Assembly: GCF_010119935.1 (NCBI RefSeq)
Contig: NZ_CP048209.1
Location: 3,537,001 to 3,601,000, forward strand
Length of the DNA: 64,000 nt
Reading direction: 5' to 3'
Source of the DNA: Paenibacillus lycopersici
GTDB lineage: Bacteria > Bacillota > Bacilli > Paenibacillales > Paenibacillaceae
Position numbers and translations under genes: made by a program. Of this stretch, positions 43,561 to 51,579 are shown piece by piece. Positions within the stretch are counted from its first letter, which is position 1; each line of letters starts with the position of its first letter. The notes beneath the pieces are model-generated. The model ran no database searches. It was not told the origin of the DNA and saw only the letters and a list, made by a program, of their open reading frames with translations.

Positions 43561-44498
43561 GGCGCATCTATGCGGGCATCGACATCGGCGGCACGGGTAC
43601 GGTGATCGGCTTGTTCGACGAATCGCGTTCGCTGCTGGCCAAGACGAAATTCGAGACGCTGGGCGCGAAGCGGGAGCGGTTCGGGCAGCCGATCGCCTTC
43701 ATGGAGACGATCGCAAGCCGGCTGCAGACTGCGCTGGCCGCGCTGCACGGCGAACCGGCGGCGCTTGCCGGAGCCGGCTTCGGCCTTCCCGGCGGCGTCG
43801 ATCCCGAGGATGGGGTCGTTTACGAGGCGACGCATCTTGGCTGGAGAGAAGTTCCCTTCGTCCCCTTAATGGCCGAGCGGCTGGGCGTTCCCGTATGCAT
43901 CGATCACGATGTCCGCACGTTCGCGCGGGGAGAGCTTCAGGCGGGAGCGGCGAGAGGAGCGCGCAATGCGTTATGCCTCACGATCGGGACAGGCATCGCG
44001 GCCGCAGTCGCGGTCGACGGCCGGCTTATTCGCGGCGGACATAATCTGGCGGGGGAGATCGGACACGACACGGTTCCCGGCCTTGCGCTGAAGTGTCCGT
44101 GCGGGAAGGTCGGCTGCCTCGAGACGATCGTCTCCGGTCCGGGCATCGCGCGGCTAGCCGCGGAAGCCGGGCTGTCCGGCATGTCGGATGCCGTGCCCCC
44201 GACGGCGGAGGACGTCGCACGGTTGTGCGCGGTAGGCGACGAACGCGCGAGCGGTATGTATCGCTATGCCGCCGGGCTGCTTGCGGATAAGCTGGAGACG
44301 GCCGTGGCGCTGCTCGATCCGGAGATCATCGTCATCGGCGGCGGCGTCGCGAATGCCGGGGAGCCGCTGCTGGAACCCATTCGCCGGCAGCTGCACGACC
44401 GATTCCCGTGGCTGCGCGGCAAGCTTAGCGTCGTGCCGGCCGCCCTCGGCGAGGACGCCGCGCTTATCGGCGCCTTGCACCATGTTTATCCTGAATAG
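43557..44498 (+). CDS. ROK-family sugar kinase
   Basis: A 313-residue ROK kinase, which phosphorylates glucose, N-acetylglucosamine or a related sugar with ATP. The phosphate-1 motif is YAGIDIGGTGTVIG. The zinc-binding CPCGKVGCLETIVSG follows GHDTVPG and includes the catalytic Asp/Glu region. There is no DNA-binding domain, so it is an enzyme and not a NagC-type repressor. Next to NagA, N-acetyl-hexosamine phosphorylation is the most likely role. Confidence 0.88.
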   Translation: MRRIYAGIDIGGTGTVIGLFDESRSLLAKTKFETLGAKRERFGQPIAFMETIASRLQTALAALHGEPAALAGAGFGLPGGVDPEDGVVYEATHLGWREVPFVPLMAERLGVPVCIDHDVRTFARGELQAGAARGARNALCLTIGTGIAAAVAVDGRLIRGGHNLAGEIGHDTVPGLALKCPCGKVGCLETIVSGPGIARLAAEAGLSGMSDAVPPTAEDVARLCAVGDERASGMYRYAAGLLADKLETAVALLDPEIIVIGGGVANAGEPLLEPIRRQLHDRFPWLRGKLSVVPAALGEDAALIGALHHVYPE

Positions 44499-44534
44499 GC
44501 ATGGTTAATTCCGAATAGAAGGGGGAGAGAAGAT

Positions 44535-45707
44535 GTGAGGACTACCACCTACATTCACGCGCAGCTGTATAACGGTCGCGAGCGCTTCGCGGATGGCCGG
44601 CTAGTCATAGCCGAAGACGGAACGATCGTCTCGGCGGGTCCGGCTGACGCTCCCGCGACGGCAGACATGGGCGAAACCGTGGATCTGGCCGGCAAAATCA
44701 TCGTGCCGGGCTTCGTCGACGTCCACGTGCACGGCGGCGGCGGCTACGATCTGCTTCGCGGCGAGCCGGAGGACTTTCGCGGTACGGCGCGCTTTCATGC
44801 GGCGCACGGGACGACTTCGCTGCTCGCAACGACCGGCGGCGCGCCGGAACCGCAGACGATCGGCATATTGCGCAACGCCTTGCAAGCTCAGACCGACGGC
44901 TCGATGAACGGCGCCGACTACATCGGCGTTCACCTGGAAGGGCCGTTCCTGAATCCGATCCGCAAGGGCGCTTTCGAGGAAGCTTGGCTCCATCCGCCCG
45001 ATCGGGAGGAGATGGAGCGTTACATCGCGGCTGCGGGAGGGACGATTCGGCTCATTACGCTCGCTCCCGAACTAGCCGGGGGCGAGCCGTTCGTCCGGTG
45101 GCTGACGGATCAACGCGTCCGCGTGTCCATCGGCCATTCGGACGCAACGTACGAGCAGGCGGTGTCCGCTGTCGCGTGGGGCGCGCGCCATACGACGCAT
45201 CATTTCAACGGCATGCGTCCTTTCGCCCATCGGGAACCCGGCGTCGCGGGGGCAGGGCTGACCGAGCCACGCTTGACGGCCGAAATCATCGTCGACGGCA
45301 TTCATGTGCATCCCGCGGCCGTGCGTCTGCTCTATGACTTGAAGGGGCCGTGGAACGTCTGCGTCATTACCGACGCGGTCTATCAAGCGGGGATGGCGGA
45401 AGGTGAATACGGCAACACGGTAGTTGACGGCGGGAAGATCTATTTGAAGGGAACGGATACGCTCGCAGGCAGTTCCGCGACCATGCTGGATTCGCTGCGC
45501 CGGGTGCTGGACATCACGGGCCGCCCGCTGGAGGACGTGCTGCCCTCGTTCACGGCCGTACCGGCGAGAGAGGCAGGGGCGGATCGGCGCAAAGGCGCGC
45601 TGGCGCAAGGGCTGGACGCGGACTTTCTCGTCCTGGACGAGCGGCTCGAGCTGCTGGAGACGTATGTTCGCGGGCGGCGCGTCTATCCGAACATAAAGGA
45701 GGGGTAA
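44535..45707 (+). CDS. nagA: N-acetylglucosamine-6-phosphate deacetylase
   Basis: A 390-residue amidohydrolase that deacetylates GlcNAc-6-phosphate. The motifs are DVHVHGGGGYDLL, HLEGPFLNPIRKGAF (metal Glu), VSIGHSDATYEQ, THHFNGMRPFAHREPG and VITDAVYQAG (catalytic Asp). It starts at GTG 44535 after GGGGGAGAG. It would act on the product of the ROK kinase. Two further Idh-type genes follow within 2 and 14 bases. Confidence 0.9.
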   Translation: MRTTTYIHAQLYNGRERFADGRLVIAEDGTIVSAGPADAPATADMGETVDLAGKIIVPGFVDVHVHGGGGYDLLRGEPEDFRGTARFHAAHGTTSLLATTGGAPEPQTIGILRNALQAQTDGSMNGADYIGVHLEGPFLNPIRKGAFEEAWLHPPDREEMERYIAAAGGTIRLITLAPELAGGEPFVRWLTDQRVRVSIGHSDATYEQAVSAVAWGARHTTHHFNGMRPFAHREPGVAGAGLTEPRLTAEIIVDGIHVHPAAVRLLYDLKGPWNVCVITDAVYQAGMAEGEYGNTVVDGGKIYLKGTDTLAGSSATMLDSLRRVLDITGRPLEDVLPSFTAVPAREAGADRRKGALAQGLDADFLVLDERLELLETYVRGRRVYPNIKEG

Positions 45708-45709
45708 CG

Positions 45710-46681
45710 ATGCTCAAGATCGGCATTATTGGAGCAGGGATGATGGGGAGTACGCATGCCGCCGCTTACGACGGAATTCCCGAGGTTCGCATCGTCGGCG
45801 TAGCCGATGAACAGCCGGAAACGGCTGCCAAGCTGGCGGGCCTTTACGGCGCGAACAGCTATGCCTCGATGGAGGCGCTGATCGAAGCCGAGCAGCCGAA
45901 CGTGATCGATATATGCTTGCCGAACCATCTGCACAAAAGTCATGTCATTCGGGCGGCGTCCGGCGGCATGCACGTATTCTGCGAGAAGCCGATCGCGACT
46001 TCGCTCGAGGACGCGATCGGGATGGACGAGGCTTGCCGCTCCGCCGGCGTGACGTTCATGGTTGGACAAGCCCTTCGCTTCTCGCCGGACTATGCGATGG
46101 CCAAGAAGCTCGTCGAAGAAGGCAAGCTCGGCAAGGTCGGCACCGTGCGCATGATTCGCGAAGGAGCCGCGCCGGGATGGGCGGAATGGTTCCAGGACAA
46201 GTCCCGTTCGGGCGGCGTGCTGGCCGATCTCGGCATTCACGATCTGGACTGGCTTCGCTGGACGTTCGGCGAACCGCAGCGCGTCTATGCCAAGATCGCC
46301 GGGGAAGGGCTGCCGGGCGAGCATGCCTTCGTCTCGATCCGGACGAAGAGCGGCATCATCGCGCATCTGACCGCCAGTTGGGCGCTCCCCGACGGGTTCC
46401 GCTCGTATCTCGAGCTGGCGGGAACCGGCGGCGTTCTGAAGCTGGATTCGGACGACCACAAGCCGATTGCGGTCTCGCTCAGAGGGGACGGCAATCCGGC
46501 GGCATTAGCGGAGAGCCCGTTGGCGGCATCGCCATACGAAGCGGAGCTGCGTCATTTCGTCGATTGCGTTCGCACGGGTTCGCGGCCGCTCGTCACCGGA
46601 GAAGACGCGGCGAAGTCGCTGGCGCTCGCCCTTGCGGCCGTAAAATCCGCGGAGACGGGCGAAGTCGTTACGTTCGATTAG
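45710..46681 (+). CDS. Gfo/Idh/MocA oxidoreductase (third copy)
   Basis: A 323-residue oxidoreductase, at the short end for the family. N-terminal IGIIGAGMMGSTHAAAYDGI, catalytic motif EKPIATSLEDAI, and GGVLADLGIHDLDWLRW in the substrate domain. It begins 2 bases after nagA, with AAAGGAGGGG just upstream, so it is in the same operon. Confidence 0.88.
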   Translation: MLKIGIIGAGMMGSTHAAAYDGIPEVRIVGVADEQPETAAKLAGLYGANSYASMEALIEAEQPNVIDICLPNHLHKSHVIRAASGGMHVFCEKPIATSLEDAIGMDEACRSAGVTFMVGQALRFSPDYAMAKKLVEEGKLGKVGTVRMIREGAAPGWAEWFQDKSRSGGVLADLGIHDLDWLRWTFGEPQRVYAKIAGEGLPGEHAFVSIRTKSGIIAHLTASWALPDGFRSYLELAGTGGVLKLDSDDHKPIAVSLRGDGNPAALAESPLAASPYEAELRHFVDCVRTGSRPLVTGEDAAKSLALALAAVKSAETGEVVTFD

Positions 46682-46695
46682 AGGAGGTTAGGCGG

Positions 46696-47688
46696 ATGAA
46701 AATCGGAATCATTAGTTTTGCCCATATGCATGCATGGTCGTATGCGCATGCCATCCTGCGTAATCCGGACGCCGAACTTGTCGGCATCGCGGACGACGAC
46801 GCCGAGCGCGGCAGACGGATGGCCGAGGAATTCGGCACGTCGTGGTATGCGAGCGAGATCGAGCTGATTGAAGCTTCGGATGCCGTCGTGATCTGCTCGG
46901 AGAACGCCAAGCACGCCGGTTATGCAATTGCTGCGGCGAAGCACGGCAAGCATATTTTGTGCGAGAAGCCGATCGCCACGACCGTGGAAGACGGCAAGGC
47001 GATGATAGACGCCGCCGACCGGGCAGGCGTCCAGCTGATGATCGCGTTCCCTTGCCGGTTCAGCTCGGTAGCGCAGCGAATGAAGGCGCGCATCGCATCG
47101 GGAGAACTCGGGCGAATCGTTGCGTTCAGCGGGACGAACCGCGGCACGATGCCCTGGGGCTGGTTCGCCGACAAGGAGCTGGCTGGCGGGGGCGCCGTCA
47201 TGGATCATACCGTTCATGTGCTCGACGTCATGCGCTGGTACATGCCCGGGGCCGAAGTGAACGAAGTGTACGCGGAGATCGATCAATCCTTTTACGAGGA
47301 CGCGAACATCGACGATTGCGGCTTGCTGACGTTCACGTTCGACAATGGCGTCGTCGCCTCGCTGGATCCATCCTGGTCGCGTTCGAAATCCTTTCCGGTG
47401 TGGGGCGACCTGACGCTCGACCTGATCGGGACGGAAGGCAGCGCCAAGGTCGACCTGTACAAGCAGAATTTGACGCTGCACAGCGACGACACGATGAAGA
47501 CGACGACGCCTTTCTGGGGAGACGATCCGGATCAAGGACTGATCGATCATTTCGTGGAATGCGTCATTTCCAACAAGCCGGTGTCCGTGACCGGCCTGGA
47601 TGGCTTGCGCGCCATGGAGGTTGCGATCGCCGCTTACGCGTCCGCGAAGCTGAAGCAGCCGGTGAGACTGAACACTACGACCGACTAG
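46696..47688 (+). CDS. Gfo/Idh/MocA oxidoreductase (fourth copy)
   Basis: A 330-residue oxidoreductase with a slightly atypical start (MKIGIISFAHMHAWSYAHAI) that lacks the full GxGxxG loop. EKPIATTVEDGKA carries the catalytic Lys, and GGGAVMDHTVHVLDVMRWY follows. GAGGAGG precedes ATG 46696. The altered dinucleotide loop is shared by a subset of the family and does not by itself suggest loss of function. It is the last gene of the sugar cluster. Confidence 0.87.
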   Translation: MKIGIISFAHMHAWSYAHAILRNPDAELVGIADDDAERGRRMAEEFGTSWYASEIELIEASDAVVICSENAKHAGYAIAAAKHGKHILCEKPIATTVEDGKAMIDAADRAGVQLMIAFPCRFSSVAQRMKARIASGELGRIVAFSGTNRGTMPWGWFADKELAGGGAVMDHTVHVLDVMRWYMPGAEVNEVYAEIDQSFYEDANIDDCGLLTFTFDNGVVASLDPSWSRSKSFPVWGDLTLDLIGTEGSAKVDLYKQNLTLHSDDTMKTTTPFWGDDPDQGLIDHFVECVISNKPVSVTGLDGLRAMEVAIAAYASAKLKQPVRLNTTTD

Positions 47689-47832
47689 ACCTTTCTCTCA
47701 TTCCCGCGATTAACTGGAAGTCCAATGAATCAAGGCAGCAAGCTCTTGAGGTTAGTATCTTGCAGTGATATCGTGGGAGCACATCCATTTTTAAGCATTG
47801 CACGACTATCCTTTTAGAGAGGAGAAACGACG

Positions 47833-47859
47833 ATGAAGAAGACGTTCCAAAAGTTATAA
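47833..47859 (+). other. Eight-codon orphan reading frame with good ribosome site
   Basis: GAGAGGAG (47817-47824) and then ATG 47833 open MKKTFQKL followed by TAA. It looks like the first codons of a lost lipoprotein or binding-protein gene, or a tiny leader peptide before the nucleotidyltransferase gene. The sequence alone cannot distinguish these. Confidence 0.3.
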
Positions 47860-47964
47860 CCTGCCTGTCGGGCTAGCGTTTATACCGTTCGAAATCGCGG
47901 ACCTCCTTATTGGCATTTCTAGATTGAATTCCAAAAAATAGAATGCGGAGGTTGGCAAACGAAT

Positions 47965-48840
47965 ATGAGAAATGAAAAAGAAATGCTTGATTTGATCCTC
48001 GGTATCGCTGCTAAGGACGAACGGATTCGCGCGGTAGCCATGAACGGATCGCGGACGAATCCGAATGCGCCGAAGGATCCTTTTCAGGACTTTGACATTG
48101 TCTATATCGTTACCGACGTGGATTCCTTTGTTCGCAATCCGCGTTGGATCGATGTTTTCGGCGAGCGCATTATAATGCAAACGCCGGATAACATGCCCTT
48201 ATTTCCGTCCGAGTGGAACGACGGCGGGTTCGCTTACCTGATGCTGTTTGCTGACGGCAACCGAATCGACCTCTCGCTTTCCCCGATCAAGAACAAGGAT
48301 AACTGGAACAACGGCGATAAGCTGTCTATGATTTTATTGGATAAAGACGCATGCCTTCCAGCGCTTGCGGCCCCGACTGACGAAGATTATAGGGCGAAAC
48401 GCCCGTCGCCCGAATTTTTCGCGGATTGCTGCAACGAATTTTGGTGGATTTCTACGTACGTGGCGAAGGGGCTATGGAGGAAGGAAATTCTCTATGCCCA
48501 TCATCATCTTAATAACGTAATGAGGCCGATGCTCCTCAAGATGCTGGAGTGGCGAGTTGGCATCCAAACCGACTATTCCGTAAGCGCGGGCAAAAGCGGC
48601 AAATACTTGGGGAGGTATCTGTCGGAACAAAGCTGGCAGGAGCTCCTGTCCACCTTTGCCGAAGGAAGCTGCGATGCCGTATGGGAAGCGATGCTCGCGA
48701 TGTGCGGATTGTTTCGCAGTACGGCGAAAGTTGTTGCGGATCAACTGCAGTACGAATATCCTCATGAAGACGATCTGCGCGTAACGGCATATATCGAGCA
48801 TGTTCGTCGATTGCCGGCCGACGCCACCGAAATCTATTGA
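47965..48840 (+). CDS. Aminoglycoside 6-adenylyltransferase (AadK/ANT(6) family)
   Basis: A 291-residue nucleotidyltransferase of the streptomycin 6-adenylyltransferase family, which transfers AMP from ATP to the drug. The GS-x-D-type active site is visible as MNGSRTNPNAP and DPFQDFDIVYIVTD (two metal-binding Asp), and RIDLSLSP supplies the later acidic residue. Length matches AadK (about 284). GGAGG precedes ATG 47965. Chromosomal homologues in Bacillus relatives give low-level streptomycin resistance; no mobile-element flanks are seen here. Confidence 0.87.
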   Translation: MRNEKEMLDLILGIAAKDERIRAVAMNGSRTNPNAPKDPFQDFDIVYIVTDVDSFVRNPRWIDVFGERIIMQTPDNMPLFPSEWNDGGFAYLMLFADGNRIDLSLSPIKNKDNWNNGDKLSMILLDKDACLPALAAPTDEDYRAKRPSPEFFADCCNEFWWISTYVAKGLWRKEILYAHHHLNNVMRPMLLKMLEWRVGIQTDYSVSAGKSGKYLGRYLSEQSWQELLSTFAEGSCDAVWEAMLAMCGLFRSTAKVVADQLQYEYPHEDDLRVTAYIEHVRRLPADATEIY

Positions 48841-48968
48841 CGGATGGAGCTGCGAGCGGCTGCGAGATAGATACTACCGACTCAGCAGGCGTGCGCTAAT
48901 CCAGGTATAACTACGCCCTTCGGATGGCAATCTTAGCACGAGATTGTCATTCGGGAGGGAGTACGCCA

Positions 48969-49319
48969 TTGGATCGCTTGAAGACGCAAACCGATATTGC
49001 GAGTTATATAGGCAATTTCACGTGCATCTGTACCGATGACGGAAGCAAGCTGTCCGAGTGCGTTTATCCCGAGAAAGAAGCCATTCATGCCGAGATCATA
49101 TCGGTCAGCGCCCAAGCGCAGAAAACGCCGGCGGAGGTGGCTTCCTATCTGATCAACGCCAGAACCTTGCTGGTCATTCGGAACGGCATCTTGGTCCCGA
49201 TCGAGAAACAGCTCATCCGCCAAGGCTTAACGGACCAGCTGGTGATCGCCAAGCGGGCGCTGGAGAAAAGGCTGCTGCACAATAACAACAACGTGTTCAT
49301 CTTGAATCCGACCGCTTAA
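48969..49319 (+). CDS. Small conserved-looking protein of unknown function
   Basis: A 116-residue soluble protein that I do not recognise with confidence. It starts at TTG 48969, with GGGAGGGAG (48953-48961) 8 bases upstream. The N-terminal half contains a CxC (NFTCICTDDGS). The C-terminal half is helical (ARTLLVIRNGILVPIEKQL, then AKRALEKRLLHNNNN) and weakly recalls DUF2294/MpsC-type small proteins, which is a guess. A 7-bp hairpin (48927-48947) lies just before the ribosome site. It sits between the nucleotidyltransferase and a sensor-kinase pseudogene, ending at a strong terminator. Confidence 0.65.
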   Translation: MDRLKTQTDIASYIGNFTCICTDDGSKLSECVYPEKEAIHAEIISVSAQAQKTPAEVASYLINARTLLVIRNGILVPIEKQLIRQGLTDQLVIAKRALEKRLLHNNNNVFILNPTA

Positions 49320-49476
49320 TAAGTATTGAAACGAAGCGAGGATCGCGAAATGATACGAGTGGGCGCGCGGATATGAAGCTGCGGCCTAACCGTGTCAGAA
49401 ATCACTCCATGCATTGCCGAGCCAAGCGATTTAATTGTATACAGGTGGAAGTGGATGGGTATTACACCGGACTTAA

Positions 49477-49522
49477 GCCTAAATAAAGACTGCCGAACGC
49501 AGCCTTTATTTAGGCTTTTTTT
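49477..49522 (+). terminator. Strong terminator before the sensor kinase
   Basis: GCCTAAATAAAGACTGC (49477-49493) pairs with GCAGCCTTTATTTAGGC (49499-49515) with one mismatch around CGAAC, followed by eight T. It ends only about 28 bases before the kinase ATG, so it may double as an attenuator. Confidence 0.92.
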
Positions 49523-49549
49523 TGATGTCCTGCGGAAAGGGAGATTCAG

Positions 49550-50864
49550 ATGGTCAAGGATATCATGATGCATGCCTTCATGATAATGGTTCCACTTACA
49601 ATTATTCGAACGGTAATGACGGAGCGGATTTCTCCCCGCTTCGCGAATCGCTGGCTGATCGGCGTCGTATGCGGGTCGACGTCGATTCTGAGCATCGTCG
49701 TTCAGCCTTCGTCCGACGGGGCCATTCAATTGGATAACGCTTGGATTGCGATCGGCATCGCTTCCCTATATGGCGGGCTGCGAACCGGCGGGGTGGGGGC
49801 CGGCATCATGTGCGGTTATATGCTTCTCGTATCGGATCCGCGCTTCTGGCATGTCTGGGCGGCCGGCAGCATTCTCGTTCTCCTTCTGGCTTGTCCGATT
49901 GCCTTGCGCATCAATGAACTGGATTCGAGACGGAAGTATTGGCTAAGCTCGCTTGTAGCGGGATGGGCATACCTGCTTAACGCGCTTATGTTCCGGGAAG
50001 GGCAGACGCAAACGGCGCTCTCTCCGATGGATTGGCTTGCTTACGCGGCAGGGGGCGTTCTCCAAATTGTACTGACCGTGCTATGCGTTCATTTTATCGA
50101 AAGAGGCGTACAGCTTCATGCCCTGAAGATCACGCTGCAACGGAAAGAAGCGGAGCTGCGGCAAAAGGACAAGGAATTGCATCATATGGATACGGAATTG
50201 CAGAAGTACGATATGCTCTCGGTGATGAGCGAATTGGCACGAAGTTCGCAATCCGTTGACCGTCGTGAGAGGCTTCATTCAGCTGGCCAAGATGTCGCTC
50301 GACGATCGGGGGAAGTATTACATGAATACCGCCGTCGATGAATTGGATCGGGCGGAGCTTATTATCAGCGATTTTCTGAACTATGCTAAGCCCCGGGAAG
50401 CTCGCATTCAAGCGATCGATCTCACGCTGCTGCTGCAGAATATGCATACGCTCATGAGCACCATGTCTACGATGCGAGGCATCCTGATGCATACCTTCAT
50501 CGACGAGGGATTGAGCATAACCGGCGATCAAGTGAAGTTGAAGCAAGTCATCATCAATTTGATCAAGAATGCCATCGAAGCGACGCCGAACGGGGGCTCC
50601 GTCGAAATCCGCGCCTATCGGCAGGAAGAAGGCATGCATGTCGAGATTGCCGATACGGGAGCGGGCATGACCGAAGAACAGCTGGGGAAACTGGGAAGCG
50701 TCTCCCATACGACGAAAGCGTCGGGCAGCGGAGTCGGACTGATGGACGCGTATCAAATCATTCATGGCATGGGCGGGCGGTTAAGCTTCGAAAGCGCGGT
50801 CGGCGTCGGCACCAAGGCGACGATCCGGTTACCGGCGGGCGAGAAGCAGACGCCCAAGTCGTGA
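49550..50864 (+). pseudogene. Sensor histidine kinase disrupted at its H-box
   Basis: The N-terminal part (49550-50237, 229 residues) has about five membrane helices resembling 5TM-5TMR_LYT sensors, a coiled-coil-like linker and the start of the dimerisation helix (MLSVMSELA). The rest is in another frame from 50238: HEVRNPLTVVRGFIQLAKM, then the ATPase domain with NLIKNAIEA (N box), DTGAGM and GSGVGL. The usual text between SEL and HE (A-A-S-V-A type) is gone, so about 14 bases have been lost, causing the frameshift. Separately translated halves are conceivable (TTG 50256 could start the second) but would lack the catalytic His. Confidence 0.85.
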
Positions 50865-50981
50865 CGATTGGCCTCCGTATGCGGCAGGGGAGATACATTG
50901 GATGCACAGGAGCGGGCTTCGACTCCGCCTGTGCCCCAGTTCGAAAGGAAAGGATCACAAAGGGTCTCTCTCGATGACTCG

Positions 50982-51159
50982 CGGACAGTGGTTCCGTTAT
51001 TTTGGCGAAATCGCGCTATTAGGGTGGCGCACGGACACAGGATCCGTTAATGTCCCCGTATGGCATCGAAAACATATTAATCAGCCGATTTAACGGATCT
51101 CCTGTCCGCGAGCACACGGAAACACGCGATAAAGCAGCGAATAACGCATCTCCTGTCCG
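50982..51159. repeat. Cluster of four dispersed palindromic repeat units
   Basis: Units CGGACAGTGGTTCCGTTAT (50982-51000) and CGGACACAGGATCCGTTAA (51032-51050) are direct. TTAACGGATCTCCTGTCCG (51090-51108) and ATAACGCATCTCCTGTCCG (51141-51159) are inverted. The consensus CGGACAGGAGATCCGTTA also occurs at 23249-23314. Spacing is about 40-58 bases start to start. Confidence 0.8.
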
Positions 51160-51318
51160 CTTCCATGCAGCGACGCACGCACCGTGAACCAGGCGTCATG
51201 AAACCGGCCGGTTCGAAACGGTAGCAGCAGTCCATGCCACGCCGGCGAAGCGGCAGCAGGATCCGTTGTGCTCCAGGGCGCGGTTTGCCAGCTGATAACT
51301 CAAACAAAGACGCGACCG

Positions 51319-51368
51319 AACAAATGCGGCACGTAATCCGTTTATACGGAATACGTGCCGCATTTGTT
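51319..51368. terminator. Long hairpin, possible bidirectional terminator
   Basis: Arms 51319-51340 and 51347-51368 pair at 21 of 22 positions around a TTTATA loop. The stem base is AT-rich (AACAAATG/CATTTGTT), but there is no classical T-run. Confidence 0.6.
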
Positions 51369-51579
51369 CTCTTCACGGAAGAGAAGGAGCTTCAAGGCTT
51401 GATCAGAATAAAGAATTCCCCGTTCGCTATTTACGTAAACGGGTAAAAAAATTCAACCGCAAACGAAGACAACCGTCTATGGATGATATGTTGCCTTCGC
51501 TCGGCTATGGAAGCAACTTTTCAGCGATGGGAGCGTCTGTAAAAACAGGAAGCTTATCATGAAAGGAAGGTTAGCGGAA

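Larger units (their letters stand above)
50865..51579. other. Gene-free repeat-rich intergenic region
   Basis: I see no gene in these 715 bases. They hold four GGACA-type repeat units (50982-51159) and a long hairpin (51319-51368). The remainder shows nothing I can name. Confidence 0.65.

Noticed and set aside
47965..48840. Acquired resistance island around the streptomycin-type nucleotidyltransferase
   Set aside because: No transposase, integrase, direct repeats or attachment site flank the gene, and AadK-type genes are often native to Bacillales.
50982..51159. CRISPR array
   Set aside because: The repeats are imperfect, in both orientations and too few, and no cas gene is nearby.
51234..51446. 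70-codon frame with a plausible-looking C-terminal half
   Set aside because: It runs through the long hairpin at 51319-51368, has no ribosome site and its first half is compositionally random.
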